Below are positions 1 through 7,067 of a stretch of DNA of 49,384 nucleotides, piece by piece. Every line of letters starts with the position of its first letter. The first letter of the stretch is position 1. The notes beneath the pieces were generated by a model. That model made no database searches. It worked only from the letters and a program-made list of their open reading frames with translations, and had not been told where the DNA came from. The translations under genes were made by a program, and so were the position numbers. The stretch covers positions 1-49,384 of IMG/VR virus record IMGVR_UViG_3300009091_000003. One strand, written 5' to 3'. The DNA is from a virus.

Positions 1-123
1 GAAGATTACACCCTTAGCATTGGGGCTAGTCATCAAGTGCGGCGCGATGATAAGAGCGGTTTCTGGCGTGAGCGTGCGCCGGATCTTGGTTTCTCTGCTA
101 GACAGACCAAGGAAATCCTGCAC
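1..123. repeat. Terminal overlap, identical to 49262-49384
   Basis: 123 identical bases at both window ends, lying inside the major capsid gene with the reading frame kept. This is the mark of a circular assembly graph path. A genuine terminal repeat inside an essential gene is unlikely. Confidence 0.9.
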
Positions 124-648
124 GCGGATGTGTTTAATAGCAATACGACCGGCCCCGATGGGGTGGCGTTGTTTGCTAGTAACCATCCGAATATCCGGGG
201 TGGGACGCAGAGTAATATCCTCAGCCCCGCCGGCACCTTGTCAGTGCTTAGTCTGCGGCTTTGCCTGACAGCCTTTAGGAAGTTCTACGACGATACGGGC
301 GTCCGCAAGCGCATGTTGAAACCTACCCGGCTCGTAGTGCCGCCGGATGAGGAATACAATGCGAAGGAAATTCTGCAAAGTGCTGGCCGACCTGATACGG
401 CTAATCGAGCAGATAACGTCATCAAGGGTGCCCTGACGGAGTTCGTCTATGACTACCTGACGGACACTAATAACTTCTACATCCTGGCCGATAAGTCCCA
501 GCATAAGCTCAAGAGCTTTAATCGGGAAGCCTTCGATGTGCGGGAGTTCTTTGATGATAAGACCCGTATGAATTGGGTCCAGGCCGCGATGGCCTTTTCC
601 TACGGCTTCTCCCACTGGATCGGTACTTACGCTAGCTTGCCTGCATAA
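1..648 (+). CDS. Major capsid protein, C-terminal part (gene continues from 49022 across the join)
   Basis: The frame is open from base 1 and ends with TAA at 646-648. Joined to 49022-49261 it gives a 295-residue protein. Sequences such as SNHPNIRGGTQSN and ALTEFVYDYLTDTNNFYILAD match what I know of HK97-fold (Mu gpT-like) major capsid proteins, which form the icosahedral shell. It follows scaffold-like and decoration-like genes, the usual head-gene order. The first ATG-like codon inside the window (position 37, GTG) is not the start; the true ATG is at 49022. The family call rests on recognition of motifs and context, not on a search. Confidence 0.8.
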   Translation, partial: EDYTLSIGASHQVRRDDKSGFWRERAPDLGFSARQTKEILHADVFNSNTTGPDGVALFASNHPNIRGGTQSNILSPAGTLSVLSLRLCLTAFRKFYDDTGVRKRMLKPTRLVVPPDEEYNAKEILQSAGRPDTANRADNVIKGALTEFVYDYLTDTNNFYILADKSQHKLKSFNREAFDVREFFDDKTRMNWVQAAMAFSYGFSHWIGTYASLPA

Positions 649-659
649 AGGGGGCCGTT

Positions 660-959
660 ATGGGCCTGAAGATGCTAGATACCGACACAGCGGAAGTAAC
701 AGGAGATGCTGTGAATGTTCGTCCAACCGGGGCCGGTTCACATTATGGCCGGCTCGGTGTGTTTATCACGGGGACTCTAAGCGCAGGTAAGGTGAATCTG
801 GAGGTTAGTGGTACTGCTAAGGGTAATGATTTTGTAGTAGATACCGAATACACTAGCACTGGCCTTCAGACCTTTTCTAAAGCCGCGGAGCGTATTAGAT
901 TCTCTACCAATGACGCTTTTAGTGGAGACGTGCAAGTATATATCATACCTGGACCGTAG
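660..959 (+). CDS. Small beta-rich structural protein
   Basis: 99 residues, starting 11 nt after the capsid stop with a purine-rich GGGGG upstream. The sequence is rich in Gly, Thr and Val with alternating hydrophobic residues (for example LGVFITGTLSAGKVNLEVSG), suggesting a small beta-sandwich. There are no cysteines, no membrane segment and no catalytic motif. Directly behind the major capsid gene, a head-decoration or head-completion role is plausible, but I do not recognise the family. Confidence 0.6.
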   Translation: MGLKMLDTDTAEVTGDAVNVRPTGAGSHYGRLGVFITGTLSAGKVNLEVSGTAKGNDFVVDTEYTSTGLQTFSKAAERIRFSTNDAFSGDVQVYIIPGP

Positions 960-970
960 GAGTTAGCATC

Positions 971-1366
971 ATGTCAATAGACCTACACTCAGAATGGCCT
1001 CAGATTGAGCCCGTAGCTAGAGACTACGGGCTTGATCCTTATCTGATAGCCGCAATTAGGGTATCAGAAGCAGGCCGGGCGGGGCGTGAGTATGGTGTCA
1101 TGCTCACAGCGGCGGATGATTATAACAAGCAGCTAGAAGCCTGTTGTAGGATTATCAGGAACTATATGCTTGACTATACCAGGAATCCTTTTACTAAGCT
1201 AGGTAAGAGAATTGCCTACGGGGATAGGTTTATTGGTTATATTCAACGCCGCTACTGCCCGGTCGGGGCCGATAATGACCCAAGCAATCTTAATAGTAAT
1301 TGGTTCAAGAACGTATGGTCCCTGTATAAGAAATGGACCCTAAGTGGAGGATTCGGGGATGAATGA
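971..1366 (+). CDS. Lysozyme/transglycosylase-like peptidoglycan hydrolase
   Basis: 131 residues with a good ribosome site (TAGGAG) before ATG 971. The N-terminal part (YGLDPYLIAAIRVSEAGRAG) looks like the catalytic start of lysozyme-like or glucosaminidase-like phage hydrolases, with Glu33 as candidate catalytic acid. The C-terminal YCPVGADNDPSNLNSNWFKN pattern recurs in phage muramidases of this type. No signal peptide is visible. The gene sits directly before a holin-like gene and overlaps its start by 8 nt, as expected for a lysis pair, but a virion-associated lysozyme is also possible. Small for an endolysin and without a visible binding domain. Confidence 0.65.
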   Translation: MSIDLHSEWPQIEPVARDYGLDPYLIAAIRVSEAGRAGREYGVMLTAADDYNKQLEACCRIIRNYMLDYTRNPFTKLGKRIAYGDRFIGYIQRRYCPVGADNDPSNLNSNWFKNVWSLYKKWTLSGGFGDE

Positions 1367-2003
1367 TTTTATGCGTGGCTACGGTACTTATATTGTAGCC
1401 GCGTTGACAGGAATTACCACAGCCCTTCAACTAGCAGGGATTATCACCGAGGCCCAGGCAAATGCATTTTATGGCGTCCTGGCCGCGTTTGGTATTGCTA
1501 CTATGCGAAGGGCTATTGGTAATACACTCCCAGTATTTCTGGGAATCTTGTTGATCGCGGGTACTAGCTTTGCACAGACTACTACGCCAACTGATACACC
1601 GACTGAAACGCCTACGGCGACTGTTACTAATACACCTACTAGTACGCCCACCCGCACGCCTACTAACACAGCGACTAGCACGCCTACTAGCACCAATACG
1701 CCCACTAGCACGCCTACGGCTACCAATACGCCGATCTTCAAGAACGAGGGTATTACAAATAAAGCCTATACCCACGTTACGGCGTTGGAAGTGACACTGT
1801 TTAAGGATGCTAGTCTCGCTGGTGTGTTGGATCGTCCGCGGTATTCAGATGATTGTGTAGCAGCTAGCTATGCTCCGAGGAACTTGGAGAAGTGTCGCTG
1901 TGTTTTGTACACAATCACTAATGCTAGTGGAGTATTTGAATTGCACATGCGCTGCCCGGAAGGCGCGGATCACGTTATTTATACCAACGAAAATCCGTCT
2001 TAA
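1359..2003 (+). CDS. Holin-like N-terminus fused to a Thr-Pro repeat and a Cys-containing domain
   Basis: ATG 1359 is chosen because GGAGG lies at 1346-1350, 8 nt upstream; an in-frame GTG at 1344 overlaps that site. The 214-residue protein begins with two hydrophobic segments (about residues 10-28 and 36-50; YGTYIVAALTGITTALQLAG) typical of small phage holins. Then comes MRRAIGNTLPVFLGILLIAG ending in TSFA-Q, which on its own reads like a Sec signal peptide. Residues 75-127 are TPTxTPT repeats. The last about 85 residues (THVTALEVTLF, LEKCRCVLYTI, LHMRCPEG) are paralogous to the next gene. It may be a true fusion, or a holin and a secreted protein joined by loss of a stop codon. Confidence 0.65.
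   Translation: MNDFMRGYGTYIVAALTGITTALQLAGIITEAQANAFYGVLAAFGIATMRRAIGNTLPVFLGILLIAGTSFAQTTTPTDTPTETPTATVTNTPTSTPTRTPTNTATSTPTSTNTPTSTPTATNTPIFKNEGITNKAYTHVTALEVTLFKDASLAGVLDRPRYSDDCVAASYAPRNLEKCRCVLYTITNASGVFELHMRCPEGADHVIYTNENPS
1570..1735 (+). repeat. Thr-Pro codon repeat (ACNCCNACN)
   Basis: Degenerate tandem array encoding TPTxTPT within the holin-like fusion gene. The DNA is a minisatellite-like ACNCCNACN pattern, similar to arrays in three other tail genes. Confidence 0.9.
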
Positions 2004-2012
2004 GGAGGAAGC

Positions 2013-2375
2013 ATGAGAAAATTAGTAATTGCTATCTTCCTGTTGCTTCCACTAGCTAGTTGGGCTATTCCAGAAAATACTCCTATTACTATCTTGGATA
2101 ATAAGGGAATCACCAATAAGACCTACACGCATGTCACGGCGCAAGAGATTACGCTGTTTAAGTATGGTAATGCTATAGATGTTTTAGACATGCCCGAGAA
2201 TTGGCAAGCCTGTGTTAATGCTAGCTACGCCCCGGCTGTTATTAGGGAAGCGGATCTCTGTCGTTGCGTGTTGTATGCTCTTACAGACGGCACAGTCGGG
2301 AATCCTATCTATGAGCTACATCTACGCTGCCCCGATGGGACAGATAGGACTGTTTATACTAATGCAATACGCTAA
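2013..2375 (+). CDS. Secreted-type protein, paralogue of the preceding C-terminal domain
   Basis: 120 residues; AGGAGG at 2003-2008 precedes ATG 2013. Residues 1-18 (MRKLVIAIFLLLPLASWA) form a classic Sec signal peptide with an A-x-A-like end. The mature part aligns by eye over its whole length with the C-terminus of the preceding protein: GITNKTYTHVTAQEITLF against GITNKAYTHVTALEVTLF, then CRCVLYALTDG and LHLRCPDGTD. Two or three conserved cysteines suggest disulfides and an oxidising location. Function unknown; a tandem duplication of a surface or envelope domain is likely. Confidence 0.8.
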   Translation: MRKLVIAIFLLLPLASWAIPENTPITILDNKGITNKTYTHVTAQEITLFKYGNAIDVLDMPENWQACVNASYAPAVIREADLCRCVLYALTDGTVGNPIYELHLRCPDGTDRTVYTNAIR

Positions 2376-2386
2376 TAGGGGGTGAT

Positions 2387-2452
2387 ATGTATTTCGCCTT
2401 TATGGCAGTTGTACTAATAGGGTATGTTCTTTGGCATGATATAGCGGGGTAG
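2387..2452 (+). CDS. Tiny single-span membrane peptide (21 aa)
   Basis: ATG 2387 is preceded by AGGGGGTGAT, a good ribosome site, and the frame ends with TAG at 2450-2452, overlapping the GTG/ATG start region of the next gene. The peptide MYFAFMAVVLIGYVLWHDIAG is one hydrophobic segment with polar ends. It lies in the lysis/tail part of the late operon. It could be a lysis accessory or simply a translational-coupling leader. Too short for statistical support. Confidence 0.4.
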   Translation: MYFAFMAVVLIGYVLWHDIAG

Positions 2453-2454
2453 TG

Positions 2455-3225
2455 ATGTTAGACTATAGCCAGATTGATGAGATAGGCAGGCTGTCATTGG
2501 CACAGATGCGTACCGCGGTGTGGGAAAATCTGGCTGCGATCTATCCGGCCAGTGTTGACTCTGATAGTGGTGAACAGAGCGCAAGCTACCGGATAGATCC
2601 CCTTTATACAAAGGCACTGATAGATAGGTTGCTGAATGAAGCACTCACCGCGAGGATGCTGGATCTAGTGAATAATAATGAGCTGGCCTTCGCGGATGAG
2701 GAAGTGATAGATGTAAAGAAGGACATTGTTGAATATCAGCTACCAACAGATTGTGCTTTTGTAAGGGGAATGTGGTGGAAGAATTCTGATGTTACAATAA
2801 TGCAAGTTCCTCGCAGCGAGCGGCTGTTTATGTATCAGGTGGAGGAGGGGGATAGTTCTGCTTTTGTTAGTAGCATTATGACCCTTGGCCCCAGTTATCG
2901 GTTTATTGTTGGAGGATTTATACTGAATGAATCCCCGACTGTGGATAATCCTGGCGGCATTTTGATTGAATATATAAAGTGGTCCCAGCCGTTAGTGAAT
3001 GATGAGGATACAATCGAGACTCAGTATGCCAGGCTATTGCAAGAGCTGATTATATTGGACGCTGCCATTGCCGCGGCTAGTCGCCGGGGTGATCTGGATA
3101 CTCAGCAACTTAGACTAGACCAACAGAAATGGGAGGCTAGGCTACAGATTGCGGGCCGGATGCACATAGCCCCGTCGGTGCGGTGGCTTATGGCAGACAG
3201 ATTCCCTATAAAGGGGAGGTTCTAA
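2455..3225 (+). CDS. Putative head-tail adaptor or tail accessory protein
   Basis: About 256 residues; ATG 2455 is preferred over GTG 2452, with GCGGGG upstream. The N-terminus is helical and acidic; the middle has YQLPTDCAFVRGMWWKN, a pattern I associate with adaptor/gatekeeper-type proteins under phage portals (P22 gp4 and T7 tail-tubular-A-like groups), followed by a beta-rich part and a helical C-terminus with many Gln and Arg. Its stop TAA overlaps the ATG of the next gene (TAATG), indicating coupled translation. The adaptor call is an inference from pattern and operon position. Confidence 0.5.
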   Translation: MLDYSQIDEIGRLSLAQMRTAVWENLAAIYPASVDSDSGEQSASYRIDPLYTKALIDRLLNEALTARMLDLVNNNELAFADEEVIDVKKDIVEYQLPTDCAFVRGMWWKNSDVTIMQVPRSERLFMYQVEEGDSSAFVSSIMTLGPSYRFIVGGFILNESPTVDNPGGILIEYIKWSQPLVNDEDTIETQYARLLQELIILDAAIAAASRRGDLDTQQLRLDQQKWEARLQIAGRMHIAPSVRWLMADRFPIKGRF

Positions 3226-4037
3226 TGTGGATATTGTTAATTCTTCTTCTAATAGCCGGGCCTGCTGGGGCGTTGACCTACGTTCCTTGCGACCCGGTTA
3301 CTATTGTTGGTACACAGGGCCGGCCTATTCCTAATGCCACTGTTGCTATTACGACAACGGCTGGGGTTCCTGCTACTAGTCTGTTTTGGGACGCCGCGGG
3401 TTCTATGGTATATGATAACACAGTGCCAACCAGCGGAGTGTTGCAGGTATTTACCAATCCTGGTACTTATATTTTCACTGTCCAAGGACAGGGATTGATG
3501 CGGCGGTATTATGCTCGCTGTGGTGTTGGACTAGGTGAAGGTGTTAAGACGGTTAGTATTAGTCGCACGGCGGAAATGTATGTGCTAGAAGGTAGCGCGG
3601 CATTGACCTGCCCGGCGACTAGTACGCCATGCTATGTTACGTTAACGCATGACCACTTGCCCACGCAGGATGGTATTCGGTATAGTTTTGTAATGCCGAG
3701 CTATTCGTTGACGTTTAGTTCGCTGTTGATTAGCTATGTATCAATTCATCCTAATAGCCCAGTCGGGGCTAAGGTTAGATGGTATGTAGATTGGTGTACT
3801 TATGACGAGAGTGATATTCCTTGCAGCCCGGATGGAACCAATTTACAGAAGTTCACTGATCCCAGCACTGGCGAAAATAATCGCTCTGATACTAGCCTAG
3901 ATAGCACATCTTTTAGCACTACTTGGGAAGCGAATGATGTGGTGGTCTTGAAGCTCTACCCCGCTTTCCAGGATGCGATAAATGAGGTAGAGCATATTCG
4001 CTTGTATGATACTAGGCTAGAATTCTTGCGTAATTAG
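3225..4037 (+). CDS. Signal-peptide protein with beta-sandwich domains
   Basis: 270 residues starting at ATG 3225, which overlaps the previous stop; GGGGAGG lies 6 nt upstream. [16 protein letters not shown] is a signal peptide. The mature part begins with [20 protein letters not shown], resembling carboxypeptidase-regulatory or Ig-like beta domains, and later has a jelly-roll-like segment ([20 protein letters not shown]). Several cysteines are spaced as in exported proteins. It is the second in a run of five signal-peptide genes inside the tail region. A tail appendage or a protein displayed on the infected cell are both possible. Confidence 0.7.
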   Translation: MWILLILLLIAGPAGALTYVPCDPVTIVGTQGRPIPNATVAITTTAGVPATSLFWDAAGSMVYDNTVPTSGVLQVFTNPGTYIFTVQGQGLMRRYYARCGVGLGEGVKTVSISRTAEMYVLEGSAALTCPATSTPCYVTLTHDHLPTQDGIRYSFVMPSYSLTFSSLLISYVSIHPNSPVGAKVRWYVDWCTYDESDIPCSPDGTNLQKFTDPSTGENNRSDTSLDSTSFSTTWEANDVVVLKLYPAFQDAINEVEHIRLYDTRLEFLRN

Positions 4038-4050
4038 AAAGGGGGCTAGC

Positions 4051-5535
4051 ATGTGGCTTTTACTACTAGCCCTTTTTCTAATCGCTAGCCCGGCTTTCGC
4101 CGGTAGTACAACTGTCACGGATTGTACTATTATCACAGGCGATTTGGATGGCGGGGGCTATAATGATACCAAGACGGATAATTCGGTTCTTTATATCATT
4201 GGCGAGCACACCGGCACGCCGGGATTTAATGTAGAATGTACATTTGATAGCGTGCCTGAGCTAGCTACGCGTACTTTTCATGTTAATGGTTATTATAATG
4301 GCAACGTAGGCCATAGCGTTGAGGTCCGGGTCTGGAATTATAGCAGCGCGGCCTGGGTGGATGTGAATGGGACTACTAAGGACATCCCCTCGGGTATTGT
4401 AGAAACAGATTATGATTTTGACGTAACTAACACGGACTGGATTGATGGCGGGCAAGTTAAAGTACAGTTCTACCATACAACCAGCGGTAGCTCTACACAT
4501 GAACTTGCATTGGATTATTTAACTATCGAGAGCACTGAGTTCACTCCTACAGCTACAAGTACACCTACGAGTACGAATACACCCACGAATACACCTACAA
4601 ATACACCGACTAATACACCTACAAATACTCGCACGGCTACGCGAACGGCTACAAATACTCCTACACGCACACACACAAATACCCCAACTAGCACAGAGAC
4701 TCCTACAGTAACGCCGACGTTGGAATTTACCTATACCCCGACGGATACTCCAACCGTTACACCTACGGCTACTATTACTGATACCCCTACAGAAACACCT
4801 ACCGAGACGCCGACGGCTACGGTTACAGATACACCTACTGTTACACCGACGGCGACTATTACTAACACACCAGAGGACACGGCTACAGCTACACCTACGG
4901 CAGAAGAAGGCCCGACTGAGCCGCTTGTATTAGACACGGCTACGAGGACACCCTCGACTACGATGACACCAACACCTACCGTGAACGCGGCTGGTTGTTG
5001 TTGGATGTATGTAGCTAGTGGTAATTTTAGCTATTGCCTAGATCCGCATCCGTGGCCTTATCCTACTCCGCCGGCTACGCCTACTGGTTATAGCTGTTTG
5101 TTATATGGATATTCTGCATCCGCGGTGCATAATGTACCTAATGCCGCTTGCCCGGATGCGTATGATTACTCTCTTGGTGCTACCCACACAGCGCGAGGGA
5201 ATGTTAACGTATGCGTAGTCACTACACCTGCCACGCCGACTATTACTCGAACACCTACTACCACTCGTACCCCGACTAGTACTCCTACAGGTAATACACC
5301 GACTAGCACCCCGACTATTACTCGCACCCCGACTAAGACGCATACCAGTACTCCTACTACTAGACCTACTGGAACAGCGTACCCTACATTTACTCCAACG
5401 CATCGACCAGGATATCTTGTTTGTTGCGATTGTGGGGAGAGTTCCTGTAGTAGTGCTGAAGATAATAACGGGGTCTGTCCCGAAGGATGTACCACAGTGA
5501 GCGGGGCAGTGTGTTTAGAAGTATATGGAAATTAA
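4051..5535 (+). CDS. Signal-peptide protein with two Thr-Pro repeat linkers and Cys-rich modules
   Basis: 494 residues; ATG 4051 follows AAAGGGGG. Residues 1-17 ([17 protein letters not shown]) are a signal peptide. A beta-rich domain (about 18-160) is followed by a long TPTxTPT linker (about 165-310), a Cys-containing module with [15 protein letters not shown], a second Thr-Pro linker (about 395-455) and a Cys-rich tail starting CCDCGESSC. The layout (domain, linker, small disulfide domain) is that of extracellular adhesins or enzymes of bacteria, not of ordinary virion proteins. Binding of surface polysaccharide is a reasonable guess; no catalytic motif is visible. Confidence 0.75.
   Translation: MWLLLLALFLIASPAFAGSTTVTDCTIITGDLDGGGYNDTKTDNSVLYIIGEHTGTPGFNVECTFDSVPELATRTFHVNGYYNGNVGHSVEVRVWNYSSAAWVDVNGTTKDIPSGIVETDYDFDVTNTDWIDGGQVKVQFYHTTSGSSTHELALDYLTIESTEFTPTATSTPTSTNTPTNTPTNTPTNTPTNTRTATRTATNTPTRTHTNTPTSTETPTVTPTLEFTYTPTDTPTVTPTATITDTPTETPTETPTATVTDTPTVTPTATITNTPEDTATATPTAEEGPTEPLVLDTATRTPSTTMTPTPTVNAAGCCWMYVASGNFSYCLDPHPWPYPTPPATPTGYSCLLYGYSASAVHNVPNAACPDAYDYSLGATHTARGNVNVCVVTTPATPTITRTPTTTRTPTSTPTGNTPTSTPTITRTPTKTHTSTPTTRPTGTAYPTFTPTHRPGYLVCCDCGESSCSSAEDNNGVCPEGCTTVSGAVCLEVYGN
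4543..4990 (+). repeat. Thr-Pro codon repeat, long array
   Basis: About 450 bp of degenerate ACNCCNACN units encoding TPTNTPT, TPTVTPT and similar. Unit variation (N, S, R, E, V, D at the variable position) argues for an old array rather than a very recent expansion. Likely prone to slippage and to assembly collapse. Confidence 0.9.
5221..5400 (+). repeat. Thr-Pro codon repeat, second array of the gene
   Basis: About 180 bp of the same ACNCCNACN pattern ([19 protein letters not shown]), placed directly before the Cys-rich C-terminal module. Confidence 0.85.
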
Positions 5536-5570
5536 ACGTAGCTATTGCATGCGGATATTGAAAGGATGAT

Positions 5571-7046
5571 ATGATGAGGCAGAGGTATTACAATATAGTT
5601 CTGTGTGCAGTTATTATAGCTGCTGCCAGCCCGCCCGCGATAGCTGCGACAGAGGATCTTACATGGGCTAACGTCGCGTACCAATATCGAACTAGGATTG
5701 ACGTTGATGGTGGCGAGTGTGGTTTGAACTGCCTTCCAACGGCTGATTTGACTAATTTTCCCATGCGTGTTGCCTTGAAGTGCGGGACTAATATCGACTG
5801 CGACAATGTTTTGCCTTCATGTAATGATATTATATTTTACGCAGAGGATCAAGCTACGCAGTTAAAATTTGAGCGGGAAAAAAGCTGTACTAGGGTTGCG
5901 GGAGAGACGAACGATTATTGGGTAAAGATACCTAGTATTGATATCGGGGAGTGCGATGGCGGGGCTAGAGATGGCTTAATTTGTGCTTCTAGTGCAGATT
6001 GTACTGGAGGTGGAATTTGTATTGACAGCGGAGGAGGAGGTACGCCTTCACATATTTGGGTATATTGGGGATCTCCAGCGGCTGTTGATACACAAGATCC
6101 AGAAAATGTCTGGGATAGTAATTATAAACTTGTATGGCATCTACCAGACGGAACTGTGCAGACTGCATTTGATTCAACGTCGAATTCTTATGATGCTACT
6201 TCTATATCAGCGACGGCTACTACGGGAAAGATTGATGGTGGCGCGAGTACAATGCTGAATAAATCAGTTACCCGCAGCCCTGCTACTGGATTGCCGAGCG
6301 GTGCTTCGGCAAGAACTCTCTCCGTTTGGGCAAAATTTGGGGCTAATAACGGGGTGTCTATCGTAGGCTACGGAGCTAATGATACTGGCCAGCGTTGGGC
6401 AATTGGTTATAGCTCTAATCTCATCTATGCTCCTGAAGCTACTGCGGTTGCCTGTAATTTTCCATGGACTTATGATACTAATTGGCATTACATAGCTACT
6501 ACCTTTCCATCAGGCTCTACTCTTGTGAGTCAGTCTAAGGCTTATTTTGACGGGGAGTTAAAGGCTACTACCTGCACTGGGACAACTATAAATACGAATA
6601 CTACTCAGCCTTTTACAGTAGGATCTCTCCCTGCTGGTTCTGTAGAACCAGGTTCTCTAGCTTGGTTCACTGGTACTGCTGATGAGGTTCGTGTTAGTGA
6701 TATTGAACGTAGCGCAGTGTGGCTAAAAGCTGAGTATGATTCAAGCCGGGAAGATTGCTCCACGTCATGTTTTCTTACCTATCAAACTGAGGCTATTATA
6801 GCTACACCTACAATTACTTCTACGGCTACAATTACCTCTACAGCTACAGTTACTCCTACGTTTACTAATACGCCTACAAATACTCCTACACCAACGGCTA
6901 CACCTACTCCCCCAGTTGGCTGCTGTGATTGCCCTAGTGGAGCTTGTGTTGCGCCAATAGAAGTAGCCGGGACTCCTATTTGTCCAACACTTCCACCTAG
7001 TACTCCTGCATGTGATTATGTAGCTAACGCGCACTGTGTCCAATAA
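5571..7046 (+). CDS. Signal peptide - DUF2341 - LamG-like - Thr-Pro - Cys-rich tail protein
   Basis: 491 residues; ATG 5571 (or 5574) follows AAAGGA. The N-terminus (IVLCAVIIAAASPPAIA) is a signal peptide. Residues about 30-185 match the DUF2341 pattern (TNFPMRVALKCG, DIIFYAEDQATQLKFE, HIWVYWGS, VWDSNYKLVWHL), followed by a LamG/concanavalin-like domain (about 190-395) ending TADEVRVSDIERSAVWLKAE. Within it, CDGGARDGLICASSADCTGG is a Cys/Gly motif I know from secreted proteins of environmental bacteria. A Thr-Pro linker and a CCDCPSGAC tail close the protein. Probably sugar-binding. It is paralogous to part of the next gene, but its base composition is like the rest of the phage. Confidence 0.8.
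   Translation: MMRQRYYNIVLCAVIIAAASPPAIAATEDLTWANVAYQYRTRIDVDGGECGLNCLPTADLTNFPMRVALKCGTNIDCDNVLPSCNDIIFYAEDQATQLKFEREKSCTRVAGETNDYWVKIPSIDIGECDGGARDGLICASSADCTGGGICIDSGGGGTPSHIWVYWGSPAAVDTQDPENVWDSNYKLVWHLPDGTVQTAFDSTSNSYDATSISATATTGKIDGGASTMLNKSVTRSPATGLPSGASARTLSVWAKFGANNGVSIVGYGANDTGQRWAIGYSSNLIYAPEATAVACNFPWTYDTNWHYIATTFPSGSTLVSQSKAYFDGELKATTCTGTTINTNTTQPFTVGSLPAGSVEPGSLAWFTGTADEVRVSDIERSAVWLKAEYDSSREDCSTSCFLTYQTEAIIATPTITSTATITSTATVTPTFTNTPTNTPTPTATPTPPVGCCDCPSGACVAPIEVAGTPICPTLPPSTPACDYVANAHCVQ
6796..6912 (+). repeat. Thr-Pro codon repeat
   Basis: About 115 bp of ACNCCNACN-type units (TPTITSTATITSTATVTPT) between the LamG-like domain and the Cys-rich tail. Confidence 0.85.
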
Positions 7047-7067
7047 GCCTTGGGGAGGAGAAATTAT

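Noticed and set aside
1-123. Direct terminal repeat as a true phage end structure
   Set aside because: It lies in the middle of the major capsid gene and is only 123 bp, the size of an assembler overlap. A circular path explains it better.
1431-1775. Long minus-strand frames with VGVLVGVL-type repeats opposite the Thr-Pro arrays (also near 4731-4937 and 5101-5495)
   Set aside because: They are the complement of ACNCCNACN repeats, have no ribosome sites and mirror the real genes.
4543-4990. CRISPR-like array
   Set aside because: The units are 9-base codon repeats in an open reading frame with no spacers.
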